Shown piece after piece: positions 49,232 through 58,447 of a stretch of 64,000 nucleotides of DNA. A program made the translations under genes and the position numbers. Within the stretch, counting starts at the first letter, position 1. Each line of letters starts with the position of its first letter. Source of the stretch: Streptomyces sp. AJS327 (GTDB taxonomy: Bacteria > Actinomycetota > Actinomycetes > Streptomycetales > Streptomycetaceae); contig NZ_SKBR01000001.1 in the NCBI RefSeq assembly GCF_013450295.1, positions 1,996,501-2,060,500 of the forward strand, in the 5' to 3' direction. The notes under the pieces were generated by a model that worked only from the letters and a program-made list of their open reading frames with translations, was not told the origin of the DNA and ran no database searches.

Positions 49232-49935
49232 GAACGGGGCAACTCCGTTTCCGGGGTGGTGGATGGCGGGGTGGACTCCTGGGTGGCCGGCTCGTGCCGC
49301 GGGTCCGGAGCGGCTCGGCCGCGGCGCCGCATCCTGACGCCCTCGACGATGATCGGTATTCCCGAGACGAGGACGATTCCGATGACGATCGCCTCGATGT
49401 TCTCGCGGACGAAGGCGACCTGCCCGAGGTAGTACCCGAGCAGGGTCAGGCTGACCGACCAGAGCACGGCACCGATCACGTTGAAGAGGAAGAAGGTGCG
49501 GTACCTCATCCGCCCGACACCGGCGGTGATGGGGATGAAGGTGCGGAAGACGGGGATGAACCGCGCCATCACCAGGGCCTTGGGGCCGTGCTTCCGCATG
49601 AACTCCTGCGCGCGCTCGGCGTTCTCCTGTTTGAAGAAGCGGGAGTTGGGGCGGCGGAAGAGGGCGCCGCCCACCTTGCGGCCGAAGGCGTAACCGAACT
49701 GGTCGCCCAGGACGGCGGCCGCCGCGATGGCGAGCATCACCAGCCACAGAGGCTGGTGGAGGATCTGTTCGTTGGCCACCAGGAGACCCGCCGTGAACAG
49801 CAGCGAGTCGCCCGGAAGAAAGAAGCAGACGATCACGCCGGATTCGGCGAAGACGGTGGCCATGATGCCCAGCAGACCGAAGCCCGATATCAGCGCTTCG
49901 GCGTCGAGCAGGGGTGATGAGGCGAGGTCCTGCAC
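49228..49935 (-). CDS. DedA-family membrane protein
   Basis: About 235 residues. Typical DedA features: an N-terminal re-entrant segment around FAESGVIVCFFLPGDSLLFT, GDQFGYAFGRKVG, and FMRKHGPKALVMARFIPVFRT with the conserved Arg-x3-Pro. DedA proteins include lipid flippases and some metal(loid)/oxyanion-related transporters. Coupling to the decarboxylase gene suggests a cluster role, perhaps moving an arsenical or phospholipid; unproven. GTG 49935 chosen (GGGGG nearby); an in-frame TTG at 49959 has no ribosome site. Acidic/Pro tail. Confidence 0.88.
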   Translation of the reverse strand: MQDLASSPLLDAEALISGFGLLGIMATVFAESGVIVCFFLPGDSLLFTAGLLVANEQILHQPLWLVMLAIAAAAVLGDQFGYAFGRKVGGALFRRPNSRFFKQENAERAQEFMRKHGPKALVMARFIPVFRTFIPITAGVGRMRYRTFFLFNVIGAVLWSVSLTLLGYYLGQVAFVRENIEAIVIGIVLVSGIPIIVEGVRMRRRGRAAPDPRHEPATQESTPPSTTPETELPRS

Positions 49936-50056
49936 AGGTGCCCCCAGGGCGGTGGTCAACGAGACGGACGGGACGGATGAGTCGGATGGGTCACGCGAGT
50001 CGGACCGGGCGTGCCGTCCGCCGGCGCGGCACCGGACCGGCGGACGGCACGGGTGA

Positions 50057-51097
50057 TCAGGCGGCGGCCCAGTCGGGCCGCTGGTCGACGCGCACCACGG
50101 CGCAGGTGATGGACACCCCGCCGCCGTGCGCCACGATCAGGACGTGGTCCCCGGGGCCGACCTGCCCGGTCTCCACCAGATGCGTCAGGCCGACGATCTG
50201 GTCGTTGACCGTCATGTGTCCCAGCTCGCGGCCGAATTCGAGCAGCCCCTGCCGGGGGGAGAGCCCCATCGGGTCGAGGATGACCTTCAGGTAGCTCTCC
50301 TGGCCGGTGAAGACGTGGCAGACCCGCGCGACGTCACCCGGTTCGAGTCCCGCCTCCGCCAGGGTGCGCAGGGCGATCTCCGTCCGTAGCTCGCCCTGGC
50401 GGCGGACGACCTCGGCGACGGTCTCTTCCAGCCCCCCGGCGGCGGCGAGGCGTTCCTTGAAGTCCATGCCGCGGCCGACCGTCAGCGACGGCGGGAAGAG
50501 GGGCTCCGTGCCCCGGTACTGCTCCTCCACCTCGGCCGTCGAGCCGGTGTTGATGGACAGCAGACTCGCGAACCCCTCGGTCCTGGACAGCAGGATCGCG
50601 CTGGCCCCGTCGCCGAGCACGCCGTTCTGGATGCCGAACGCCCACCGGTTGAAGTGCGGAGTGCCGACGTTGTCGGCGCCGGTGAGCAGCGCCGCCGTCC
50701 GTTCGGGGACGGCCATGAGGTAGCAGGCGGCCAGTTCCAGCGAGCCGACGAGACCGCTGCACGCCTGCCACACCCGGAAGGACGGCACGTCCCGTTCGGT
50801 CAGGTGGCGCAGGATGTAGTGCTGCGGCGACCACCCCTCGGGGCCCTGCTCGTGGCCGCAGGCGTGGATGTGGAAGTCGATGTCGTGCGGGTGCAGCGCG
50901 GAGCGCTCCATCGCCTGCCGGGCCGCGGCGACGGCCATGTCCGGTGCGGGTGTCTCGCCGGCGACGGCGGCACCGGTCCAGCCGTAGAACTCGTGGTCGT
51001 CGGCGTCGTACAGGCCGAGCGCCACGGCCTCGCGGGCGTCGACTGTCTCGGGGATGTACGTGCCCAGCCCGGCGATGCGGATGTCGGTGGTCTTCAT
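50057..51097 (-). CDS. KAS III-like acyltransferase with altered active site
   Basis: 346-residue thiolase-fold protein. Nucleophile Cys113 (VWQACSGLVGSLEL) is kept. By hand alignment, the His of the HQAN motif lies in ARVCHVFTGQESYLK (His261), while the GNTSAAS Asn region reads GHMTVNDQ, so Asn is replaced, probably by His294. KAS III-like enzymes with a changed Asn (for example CerJ) transfer acyl groups to O/N acceptors rather than condense. It lies 27 bp after the PKS stop, so loading or release of the polyketide chain is likely. ATG 51097. Confidence 0.85.
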   Translation of the reverse strand: MKTTDIRIAGLGTYIPETVDAREAVALGLYDADDHEFYGWTGAAVAGETPAPDMAVAAARQAMERSALHPHDIDFHIHACGHEQGPEGWSPQHYILRHLTERDVPSFRVWQACSGLVGSLELAACYLMAVPERTAALLTGADNVGTPHFNRWAFGIQNGVLGDGASAILLSRTEGFASLLSINTGSTAEVEEQYRGTEPLFPPSLTVGRGMDFKERLAAAGGLEETVAEVVRRQGELRTEIALRTLAEAGLEPGDVARVCHVFTGQESYLKVILDPMGLSPRQGLLEFGRELGHMTVNDQIVGLTHLVETGQVGPGDHVLIVAHGGGVSITCAVVRVDQRPDWAAA

Positions 51098-51124
51098 GTG
51101 GTTCAGTCCTCGTCCATCGCTCGG

Positions 51125-54100
51125 TCAGGCCGAGACGTCAGCGGAGTTGAGTTCGATGGCCAGGGCCTGGGCGACGGTGGTGATCGTGCCGTTCTTCAGC
51201 AGCTGCACCATCGGCAGCCGCACCCGGTACCGGCGCTCGACCCGGTTCCGCAGCTCCACCGCCATCAGGGAGTCCATACCGAGCCGACTCAACGGCCGAC
51301 CCACATGGACCCGTTCAGCCCGCAACCCCATCACCACCGCCACCTCGCGTTTCAGGAACTCCACCAACTCGCCGTCGGAGGCCTCCCCCGTGGGGCCGGA
51401 CACCGGCACGTCCGGCGCGGTGGCCGGGGGCTCGGGAGCCGCCGAGGGTTCCGGGGCCGGTTCGGGCGCGGGTGGGACCGGGTGTGCCGTCGTGAACTCG
51501 GTGGCCCGCGGCGGTCCGAGGGGTTCGGCCGACCGGTCCTCCGGGGCGGTGCCGGTGAGCCACCGCAGCAGCGGGGCCTCGGCGGCGCTCGGGTAGGCGC
51601 GTGCCCAGGCCCGCCAGTCCGCGGGCAGCACCGCGGTGTGCACCCTGCCCTCGGCCAGGATCGTGCCCAGCAGCGCCAGCCCGTCGGCCGGGCTGAAGGA
51701 GGCCATGCCCTGTGGCAGCAGGGCGCGTTCCTCCTCCCGCTCCTTGCGTGCCACCATGCCGACGCTGTCCCAGAAGCCCCAGTTGACGACGGTGGCGGAG
51801 AGGCCCTGGGCGTACCGGTGGTGGGCCAGCGCGTCGAGGAAGGCGTTCCCGGCCGCGTACCCGCCCAGCATGGGGGAGCTGAGCAGCGCGGAACCGGAGG
51901 AGAACAGGACGAACGCCTCGACCGGCTCCGCGCGCAGCAGCCGGTGCAGGTTCCACGCCCCCGAGACCTTCGCGGCCAGTACCCGGTCCATTCCGGCGCC
52001 GTCCAGGTCGGTGAGGGTGGTGTAGTCGATGACCCCGGCCGCGTGGAAGACCCCTCGCACGGGTGGCATCCCCGCGCGACGCCGGGAGTCCAGCACCGTC
52101 CGCATGGCCGGAGCGTCGGCCACGTCGACGCGTTCGTACGTCACGTTCACTCCGCGCTCGCGCAGCCGCCGGAGTACGGCGACGGCCGCCGCTCGCGGGT
52201 GGTCCCCGTCCGGCGTCGCGTCCTCCTCCGGCAGTGGGCCACGGCCGGTGAGCAGCAGATGCCGGGCGCCCTGGTCGGCCAGCCACAGCGCCAGCTGACC
52301 GCCGATGCCGCCCGCTCCGCCGGTGATCAGGTAGGTGCCCTCGGCCCGCACGGCGACGGAGTCACCACGGGGACCGGTCTGTGTGGGGGAGGGCTGCCCG
52401 AAGGACAGCACGATCTTGCCGGTGTGCCGGGCCTGGGCCATCAACCGGAAGGCGTCCGCGGCCTGTTCGGCGGGGTAGACGGTGTGCGGGAGTGCCTCCA
52501 GGGCACCCTCGTCGACCAGCGCGGCCGCGGCGCGCAGCACCGCCCCGGCGCGCTCCGGCGCGTGCTGGATCATGTGCACGACGTCGATGGCGTGGAAGGA
52601 GAGGTTGCGGGCGAAGGCGCCCAGCGGCAGCGCGCCGTTGTCGAGGATCTCGCGCTTGCTGAGTTCCAGGTAGTGCCCGTAGGGGGCCATCAGGGAGAGA
52701 TTGGCCTCGATGGCGTCACCGGCCAGGGTGTTGCAGACGACGTCGAAGCCCTCTCCGGCCGTCGGCGCGAAGGCGTCGACGAAGTCGAGGCTCCGGGAGT
52801 CGGCGACCTGCTCCACCCCGAGGTCCCTCAGTAGCCGCCGTTTGGCGTCGCTGCCCGCGGTCGCGAAGACGCGCGCTCCCTTCCAGCGGGCGACGTTGAG
52901 CGCGGCGCGCCCGGTGCCGCCCGTGGCGCTGTGGATGAGGATCCGCTGGCCGCGCTCCAACCGGGCCGTGTCGTGCAGGGCGTGGTAGGCGGTGAGGTAA
53001 GCGGCCGGGAGGGTCGCGGCCTCGGCGGCGGTCAGCCGGGCGGGCCGGGGGGCGGTGAGGCAGGCCCGCGTGACGACCTCGGTGGAGAGGGCTCCCTCGG
53101 CGAAGGCGATGACCTCGTCGCCCACCGCGACGCCGGTGACGTCCCGGCCGGTCTCGCTGACCGTACCGGCGCACTCCCAGCCCATCACCGGCGCACTCTC
53201 GTCCTGGCCCGGGTACATGCCCAGACTCAGCAGCACGTCGCGGTAGTTCAGCCCGGCGTGACTGACCTGGACGCGCACCTCGTCCGGGGCGAGTTTCCGG
53301 GAGGGCTTCGGAGTGAGCCGCAGGTCGTCGATGACGCCGGGGGAGGGCAGCGAGAGCGCGCGCGGCGCGCGGGCGGGGGCGGACGCGGGGCGCAGCCTGG
53401 CCGCGAGGCGGCGTCCGTCGCGCCAGGCGACCTGGTCCTCCTGATCGGGCTGGAGCAACTGCTCCACCAGGGCGGTCACGCTCCGGGGGGACCGGTCGAG
53501 GTCGACCAGCCGCGGGCGGAGCGCCGGGAGTTCGGCGGCCAGTGTGCGGCCGAGCCCCCACAGCATGGCCTGGAAGGGGTGCCGTACCCGCTCGGTGGCC
53601 CCCGCGGCCTGGGCGAGTTGGGTGACCAGCCACAGCGGCGGGTGGCCGAGGGACTCCTTCTCCAGCGACCGCGTGAGGTACGGGATGCTGTGCGCGGCGA
53701 GCAGTTGGGCGCGGTGGATCTCGGAGGGCGTGGCGTCCAGACCGGCCTGGGCGTCCAGGGCCCACAGGTGGATGATGCCGCGGCACTCGCCGTAGCGGGC
53801 CACGTCGACGAGGACCTCGCGGTAGTGCTCCTCCCTGGCGGGGTCGATGCGGTAGCGGTCGCCGCCCCCGGACAGTTGGCCCGCGCCGACGGTGACGGCC
53901 ACCACGCGCTGGCCGTGGCCGTCGAGTTGCCGCACCAGGGCCCGCCCGGTGGGGCCGCTGTCGGTCAGCACCAGCCAGAAGCCGCCGGGTTGGGGGCTGT
54001 CCTTCTCCGGGGCGGGCTGGGGAGCCTCGTCCCAGGTGAGGGCGTGCAGCCAGGAGTCGTGGGGACCGGGGTCGACGGCGGGGCCGGAGACCGCGGACGG

Positions 54101-57100
54101 GGGAGCGGCGGAGCCGGGGTCGGGAGGTGGCGTCACGGAGTCCTCGGGAACGGGGGTACGGCGGGCGAGCGGGGCGGGGGCGTGACCGGCGAGGTACTGG
54201 AGGCGCAGTCCGCGCATCTCGGCGATCAGACGCCCGTCGTCGGCGCGGATGTCGATGTCGGCGACGAACGAGTCCTCGCGTGGGGAGGGCAGCAGCCTGG
54301 CGTGGCTGACCAGGGAGGTGGGCGGCGCGGCGTGGAAGCGGACCTCGTCGATCCCGCCGAGGACGAAGACGCCCTCGTCACCCGGGACCGTCGGTTCGCG
54401 CGCGGCGGCCATGGCGTGGCCACTGGCGTCCAGGAGCGCGGGGTGGAAGTGGTGGTGGGCGAGTGCCTCCAGGAGCGCCGTGGGGCAGGACAGTTGGGCG
54501 AGGACCTCGCCGTCGGTCCGCCACAGCGCGGTGATGCCCTGGAAGGTGCCGTTCCACTGGTTTCCCCGGGCGGCGTTCCACGTGTAGAACTCGTCGGCGC
54601 TCTGGCGCTGTGGGAGCCGGGCGCGGATCGCCGCGAGCGACTCCACTGGCCGGGGGCTGTCTCCGTCCACCGCGCGCGCGGTGGCTTCGGTGTGTGGGAT
54701 CCACTCGCCGGTCTCGGCGTCCCGGGAGTGGATCCGGCAGTGGAGCGTGGCGTCGGGGCCCGGGGTGAGGGTGACCCGGACCTCGGGCGCGGGTCCGTCC
54801 TCGTCGAGGAAGAGGGCGCGGTGGTAGCGCACCTCACTCACCGACAGGGCGCCGGGGGCGAGTTCGGTGCGGGCGGCCGCGCTGATGAGTTCCAGGTGGG
54901 CGGTGCCCGGCAGGATGATCGTGTCCTGGACGCGGTGGTCGCGCAGGTAGGGGTTGTCCGCCAGCCGCAGTGGGCCCTGCCAGACGCGGACGGCGCCCTC
55001 CCGGGGCGACGGAGCGCCCAGCAGCGGATGCCCTCCGCGCGGCCGGTCCGGCGCGGATTCGGCCGGTGCCGGGCTGGGCGCCGCCGGGGCGGGGGCCCCG
55101 CTGATCCAGTGGCGGGTGCGCTGCCACGGGTACGTGGGCAGCGGCACGTACCGGCCGCCGCCGGTCAGCCTCCCGAGGTCGAGGCGGGCCCCGGCCGTGT
55201 ACAGGGTGGCGGCGGAGGTGAGGAGCGCGCCGCGTTCGTGGCTGTGGCGGCGCAGGCTGCCCACGGCGGTGGCGTCCACGCCGGTCTCCACGCGGCCGGT
55301 CTCCCGGATTCCGGAGACGAGCAGCGGATGGGGGCTGACTTCGACGAACACGGTGTCACCGAGGGCGAGTTGGCCTCGCACGGCGCCGACGAAGTCGACC
55401 GGCTGGCGGAGGTTGCGCGCCCAGTAGTCGGCGTCCAGACCGGAGCCGTCGACGACCTCGCCGAGCAGGGTGGAGTGCAGCGGAACGGTGCCCGCCCGCG
55501 GGGTGAGGTGCGCCAGTTCACCGAGCAGGTCCTCGCGCAGCGCGTCCATCTGCGGGCAGTGCGAGGCGAAGTCCACGTTGACCCGCCGGTTGTCGACCCC
55601 GCGCGCGTCCAGGTCGGCCAGCACCCGGTCCAGCGCCGCACCGTCACCGGAGAGCAGGGTGGAGGTCGGGCTGTTGACGGCGGCCACCGCCACCGTGTCC
55701 TCGTGACCGCCCAGCGCGGCCGCGGCCTCGTCGGAGGGGAGGGCCACCCAGGCCATGGCGCCACGGCCGACGAGGCGCGTGGCGAGCCGGCTGCGACGGC
55801 AGATCACCGCCGCGGCGTCGGAGAGCGACAGGGCGCCCGAGATGTGGGCGGCGGCGGCCTCCCCCATGCTGTGCCCGATGACCGCGTCCGGCTTGACGCC
55901 CCAGGAGCGCCAGAGTTCGGCGAGCGCGATCTCCATCGCCCAGAGGGTGGGCTGGACGACGTCGAGCCGCCCCAGCCGTTCCTCGTCCGCCGAGCGCAGC
56001 AGTTCGAGGACCGACCATCCGGTCTCGGCCCTGATGGCCTCGTCGCAGTCCCGCACGGCCCGCCGGAAGACTGGTTCGGTCTCCAGCAACTCCCGTCCCA
56101 TACCCGCCCACTGGGAGCCCTGGCCGGGGAAGACGAACACGATCCGGGGCGCGGCCCGGGGGTCGGTGTAGTCGCTGGAGGACAGGCCCGGCTCGTCCTC
56201 ACCGGCGGCGAAGCCCCGCAGCGCGGCGGCGGCCTCGGCGTGGCTCTCGACGGGAAGGGCGAGGCGGGCGTCGTGCGGGGTCCGGCGCAGCGCCGCGGAG
56301 TGGGCGAGGTCCCGCAGGCTCCGCTGGGCGCCCGGGCCCTCCAGGTGGTCGGCGAGGGCCCGCGCGGCGTCGGCCAGGGCCTCGGGGCTGAGGGCGGACA
56401 GCACCAGGAGTTCGGCGCGCGTCTCCGGCGTCCCGCTGTCCGGGGTACCGGTGTCCGGCTCGGGGGCGGCTTCGAGGACGAGGTGGGCGTTGGTCCCGGA
56501 GAAGCCGAAGCTGGAGACCCCGGCGACCGCGGGCCGATCCCGCTCGGGGAGTGGGGTGGCCCGGGTGGGAACCGTGAGCGGCAGGGTGTCCCAGTCGACG
56601 GCCGGGTTGGGGTTCCTCAGGTGCAGGCTGGGCGGGACCGTCCCGTTCTCCAGGCAGAGCACGGCCTTGAGGAGTCCGGCGATCCCGGCGGCGGCCTCGG
56701 CGTGGCCGATGTTCGTCTTCACCGAGCCCACCAGACAGCGCCGGTCGGCGGGGCGGGGGCCGACGACGTCCGCCAGGGCCCGCAGCTCGACCGGGTCACC
56801 GACACCGGTACCGGTGCCGTGCGCCTCGACGTAGTCGACGTCGGCCGGGTCCACCGCGGCGTTGGCGTAAGCGCGGCGCAGTACGCCCAGTTGACCCTCG
56901 ACGGCCGGGGTCACCAGGTACCCGCTGCTCTGGCCGTCGTTGCCGACGGCGGATCCGCGGATCACGGCCCGGACGCGGTCGCCGTCCGCGAGGGCGGCCG
57001 ACAGTGGCTTGAGGATGACCGCGCCGACCCCGTCGCTGCGCACGAAGCCGTCGCCCGAGGCGTCGGCGAACTTGCAACGGCCGTCGGAGGCGAGCATCCC

Positions 57101-57784
57101 GGCGCCGGAGTAGACGACGCCCTCCTCCGGCAGCAGGACGAGGTTGACGCCACCGGCGATCGCCATCGGGCACTCGCCGAGCCGGATCGCCTGGACCGCG
57201 TTGTGGACGGCCACGAGCGCGGAGGAGCAGGCGGTGTCGACGGTGAGGCTCGGGCCACGCAGGTCGAACGCGTAGGAGAGGCGGCCCGAGGTGATGGCCC
57301 GTGCGGCGGCCCCGGTCATGGCGTACAGGTCGAGCCGTTCGCGGTCGTCGTACTGGAGGTGCCAGTAGTCCCCGCCCAACTGGCCGACGAACACACCCGT
57401 GTCGGTGCCCGCGACCCGGGGAAGCGGCTGACCCGCGTCCTCCAGGGCCTCGTACGCGACCTCCAGGAGCAGCCGCTGCTGGGGGTCCATGCGGTCGGCC
57501 TCGCGGGGCGAGACACCGAAGAACTCCGCGTCGAAGGCGTCGATATCGCGCAGCAGTCCGCCCCAGCGGCTCACCGTCCGGCCCGGCGTACCGGGCTGGG
57601 GATCGTAGACCGCGTCGACGTCGTAGCGATCGGGCGGGATGTCCGTGATGGCGTCACGGCCCCGGAGCAGCATCTCCCAGAGCTGTTCGAGGCTGGTGGC
57701 GTCGGCGAACCGTCCGGCCATGCCGATGATGGCGACCGGTTCACTGACGGCGGTGCCAGCCGGGTGGCTGGTGTGGTGAGGCAT
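51125..57784 (-). CDS. Highly reducing type I polyketide synthase (KS-AT-DH-psiKR-ER-KR-ACP)
   Basis: 2219 residues, single module. KS ~14-440 (VDTACSSALVAVH, Cys186; EAHGTGTGVGDP; KTNIGHAEAAAG). AT from ~548 (FPGQGSQWAGMG; GHSMGEAAAAH near 631; VDFASH, leaving malonyl versus methylmalonyl open). DH ~920-1190 (LRDHRVQDTIILPG, with Asp replacing Gly of HxxxGxxxxP). Structural KR ~1270-1430. ER ~1480-1745 (HSATGGTGRAALNVA). KR ~1815-1990 (ITGGAGGIGGQLA; GGYAAGNAF). ACP Ser near 2166 (SRLGMDSLMAVE). No thioesterase, docking domain or methyltransferase. Probably iterative. ATG 57784 follows GGAAGGA. Confidence 0.95.
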   Translation of the reverse strand: MPHHTSHPAGTAVSEPVAIIGMAGRFADATSLEQLWEMLLRGRDAITDIPPDRYDVDAVYDPQPGTPGRTVSRWGGLLRDIDAFDAEFFGVSPREADRMDPQQRLLLEVAYEALEDAGQPLPRVAGTDTGVFVGQLGGDYWHLQYDDRERLDLYAMTGAAARAITSGRLSYAFDLRGPSLTVDTACSSALVAVHNAVQAIRLGECPMAIAGGVNLVLLPEEGVVYSGAGMLASDGRCKFADASGDGFVRSDGVGAVILKPLSAALADGDRVRAVIRGSAVGNDGQSSGYLVTPAVEGQLGVLRRAYANAAVDPADVDYVEAHGTGTGVGDPVELRALADVVGPRPADRRCLVGSVKTNIGHAEAAAGIAGLLKAVLCLENGTVPPSLHLRNPNPAVDWDTLPLTVPTRATPLPERDRPAVAGVSSFGFSGTNAHLVLEAAPEPDTGTPDSGTPETRAELLVLSALSPEALADAARALADHLEGPGAQRSLRDLAHSAALRRTPHDARLALPVESHAEAAAALRGFAAGEDEPGLSSSDYTDPRAAPRIVFVFPGQGSQWAGMGRELLETEPVFRRAVRDCDEAIRAETGWSVLELLRSADEERLGRLDVVQPTLWAMEIALAELWRSWGVKPDAVIGHSMGEAAAAHISGALSLSDAAAVICRRSRLATRLVGRGAMAWVALPSDEAAAALGGHEDTVAVAAVNSPTSTLLSGDGAALDRVLADLDARGVDNRRVNVDFASHCPQMDALREDLLGELAHLTPRAGTVPLHSTLLGEVVDGSGLDADYWARNLRQPVDFVGAVRGQLALGDTVFVEVSPHPLLVSGIRETGRVETGVDATAVGSLRRHSHERGALLTSAATLYTAGARLDLGRLTGGGRYVPLPTYPWQRTRHWISGAPAPAAPSPAPAESAPDRPRGGHPLLGAPSPREGAVRVWQGPLRLADNPYLRDHRVQDTIILPGTAHLELISAAARTELAPGALSVSEVRYHRALFLDEDGPAPEVRVTLTPGPDATLHCRIHSRDAETGEWIPHTEATARAVDGDSPRPVESLAAIRARLPQRQSADEFYTWNAARGNQWNGTFQGITALWRTDGEVLAQLSCPTALLEALAHHHFHPALLDASGHAMAAAREPTVPGDEGVFVLGGIDEVRFHAAPPTSLVSHARLLPSPREDSFVADIDIRADDGRLIAEMRGLRLQYLAGHAPAPLARRTPVPEDSVTPPPDPGSAAPPSAVSGPAVDPGPHDSWLHALTWDEAPQPAPEKDSPQPGGFWLVLTDSGPTGRALVRQLDGHGQRVVAVTVGAGQLSGGGDRYRIDPAREEHYREVLVDVARYGECRGIIHLWALDAQAGLDATPSEIHRAQLLAAHSIPYLTRSLEKESLGHPPLWLVTQLAQAAGATERVRHPFQAMLWGLGRTLAAELPALRPRLVDLDRSPRSVTALVEQLLQPDQEDQVAWRDGRRLAARLRPASAPARAPRALSLPSPGVIDDLRLTPKPSRKLAPDEVRVQVSHAGLNYRDVLLSLGMYPGQDESAPVMGWECAGTVSETGRDVTGVAVGDEVIAFAEGALSTEVVTRACLTAPRPARLTAAEAATLPAAYLTAYHALHDTARLERGQRILIHSATGGTGRAALNVARWKGARVFATAGSDAKRRLLRDLGVEQVADSRSLDFVDAFAPTAGEGFDVVCNTLAGDAIEANLSLMAPYGHYLELSKREILDNGALPLGAFARNLSFHAIDVVHMIQHAPERAGAVLRAAAALVDEGALEALPHTVYPAEQAADAFRLMAQARHTGKIVLSFGQPSPTQTGPRGDSVAVRAEGTYLITGGAGGIGGQLALWLADQGARHLLLTGRGPLPEEDATPDGDHPRAAAVAVLRRLRERGVNVTYERVDVADAPAMRTVLDSRRRAGMPPVRGVFHAAGVIDYTTLTDLDGAGMDRVLAAKVSGAWNLHRLLRAEPVEAFVLFSSGSALLSSPMLGGYAAGNAFLDALAHHRYAQGLSATVVNWGFWDSVGMVARKEREEERALLPQGMASFSPADGLALLGTILAEGRVHTAVLPADWRAWARAYPSAAEAPLLRWLTGTAPEDRSAEPLGPPRATEFTTAHPVPPAPEPAPEPSAAPEPPATAPDVPVSGPTGEASDGELVEFLKREVAVVMGLRAERVHVGRPLSRLGMDSLMAVELRNRVERRYRVRLPMVQLLKNGTITTVAQALAIELNSADVSA

Positions 57785-58149
57785 GTGAGTCCTTCCGGGC
57801 ATGGCGTAGCCGTTCGCTGGTGAAGCAGCACGGAAGGAACCGCGGTACGGACGTGGCGGATCGGCCGAGGCCGAACCGGTGGCGGGCGTCCATACCGAGG
57901 TCGGACGGGAGTGGGCCGGAGGAGGTCGGTCCGCTGGTTGACGGGGTCAGGTGCGGGGCGAGCGCACTGACCGTTCGTGGACCGGACGCGGCTGTCGGCA
58001 CAGCCGTTGTCTCCCCCGATGGCGCCGTGGCACTGGTGTGTGCCGTGCCGACGCTACCCCCGCTGTTTCGACATGTGTCGAGATTGCCCCGGCCCCACCC
58101 ACCCACGCAACGCGAGGTCATGTGACGCTCACCACACCGTGTCCCCAGG

Positions 58150-58165
58150 TTGACATTCATCGAAG
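58150..58165. promoter_or_regulatory. Candidate ArsR operator between PKS and flavoprotein genes
   Basis: TTGACATTCATCGAAG matches the TTGAC-N5-TCGAA pattern of the ArsR-3 start region (60887-60902). It lies in the 663-bp gap 57785-58447 between the divergent PKS and monooxygenase genes, so one repressor could control both. Confidence 0.45.
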
Positions 58166-58177
58166 CAGGGTCGAAAG

Positions 58178-58207
58178 TTGGATCCTGTTTCGTTGTTCAT
58201 CTATATA
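58178..58207 (+). promoter_or_regulatory. Candidate promoter of the flavoprotein gene
   Basis: TTGGAT (58178-58183), 18 bp, TATATA (58202-58207), the most AT-rich patch in the 57785-58447 gap and just downstream of the operator candidate. The remainder of the gap contains the PKS promoter by position and, at 58280-58447, an in-frame extension of the flavoprotein. Confidence 0.4.
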
Positions 58208-58447
58208 GGCGGTTGTGATGCGCGCGCCTCCGCGACGCCGCCGGGGCCGCCGAAACCGCCAGGAGAGAAGTCGATCCCGATGCCCGGTCCCGCCGACCTC
58301 ACCGGCGCCCAGAGAGTCAGCTCCTGCTGCGCCCCGAGCGACGCCACGCGGCCTCAACCGGCGGATTCCGAGGGGCTGTCGGGCACCTCGTCCCACTCCG
58401 CGTGGCAGTCCGAACAGCGCCCCGCCCCTCACGAAAGGACACCGCAC

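Noticed and set aside
52931..57823. A 1630-codon open frame antisense to the PKS
   Set aside because: Low-complexity Gly/Arg/Val composition and no motif; the minus strand gives uninterrupted PKS domains across the same span.
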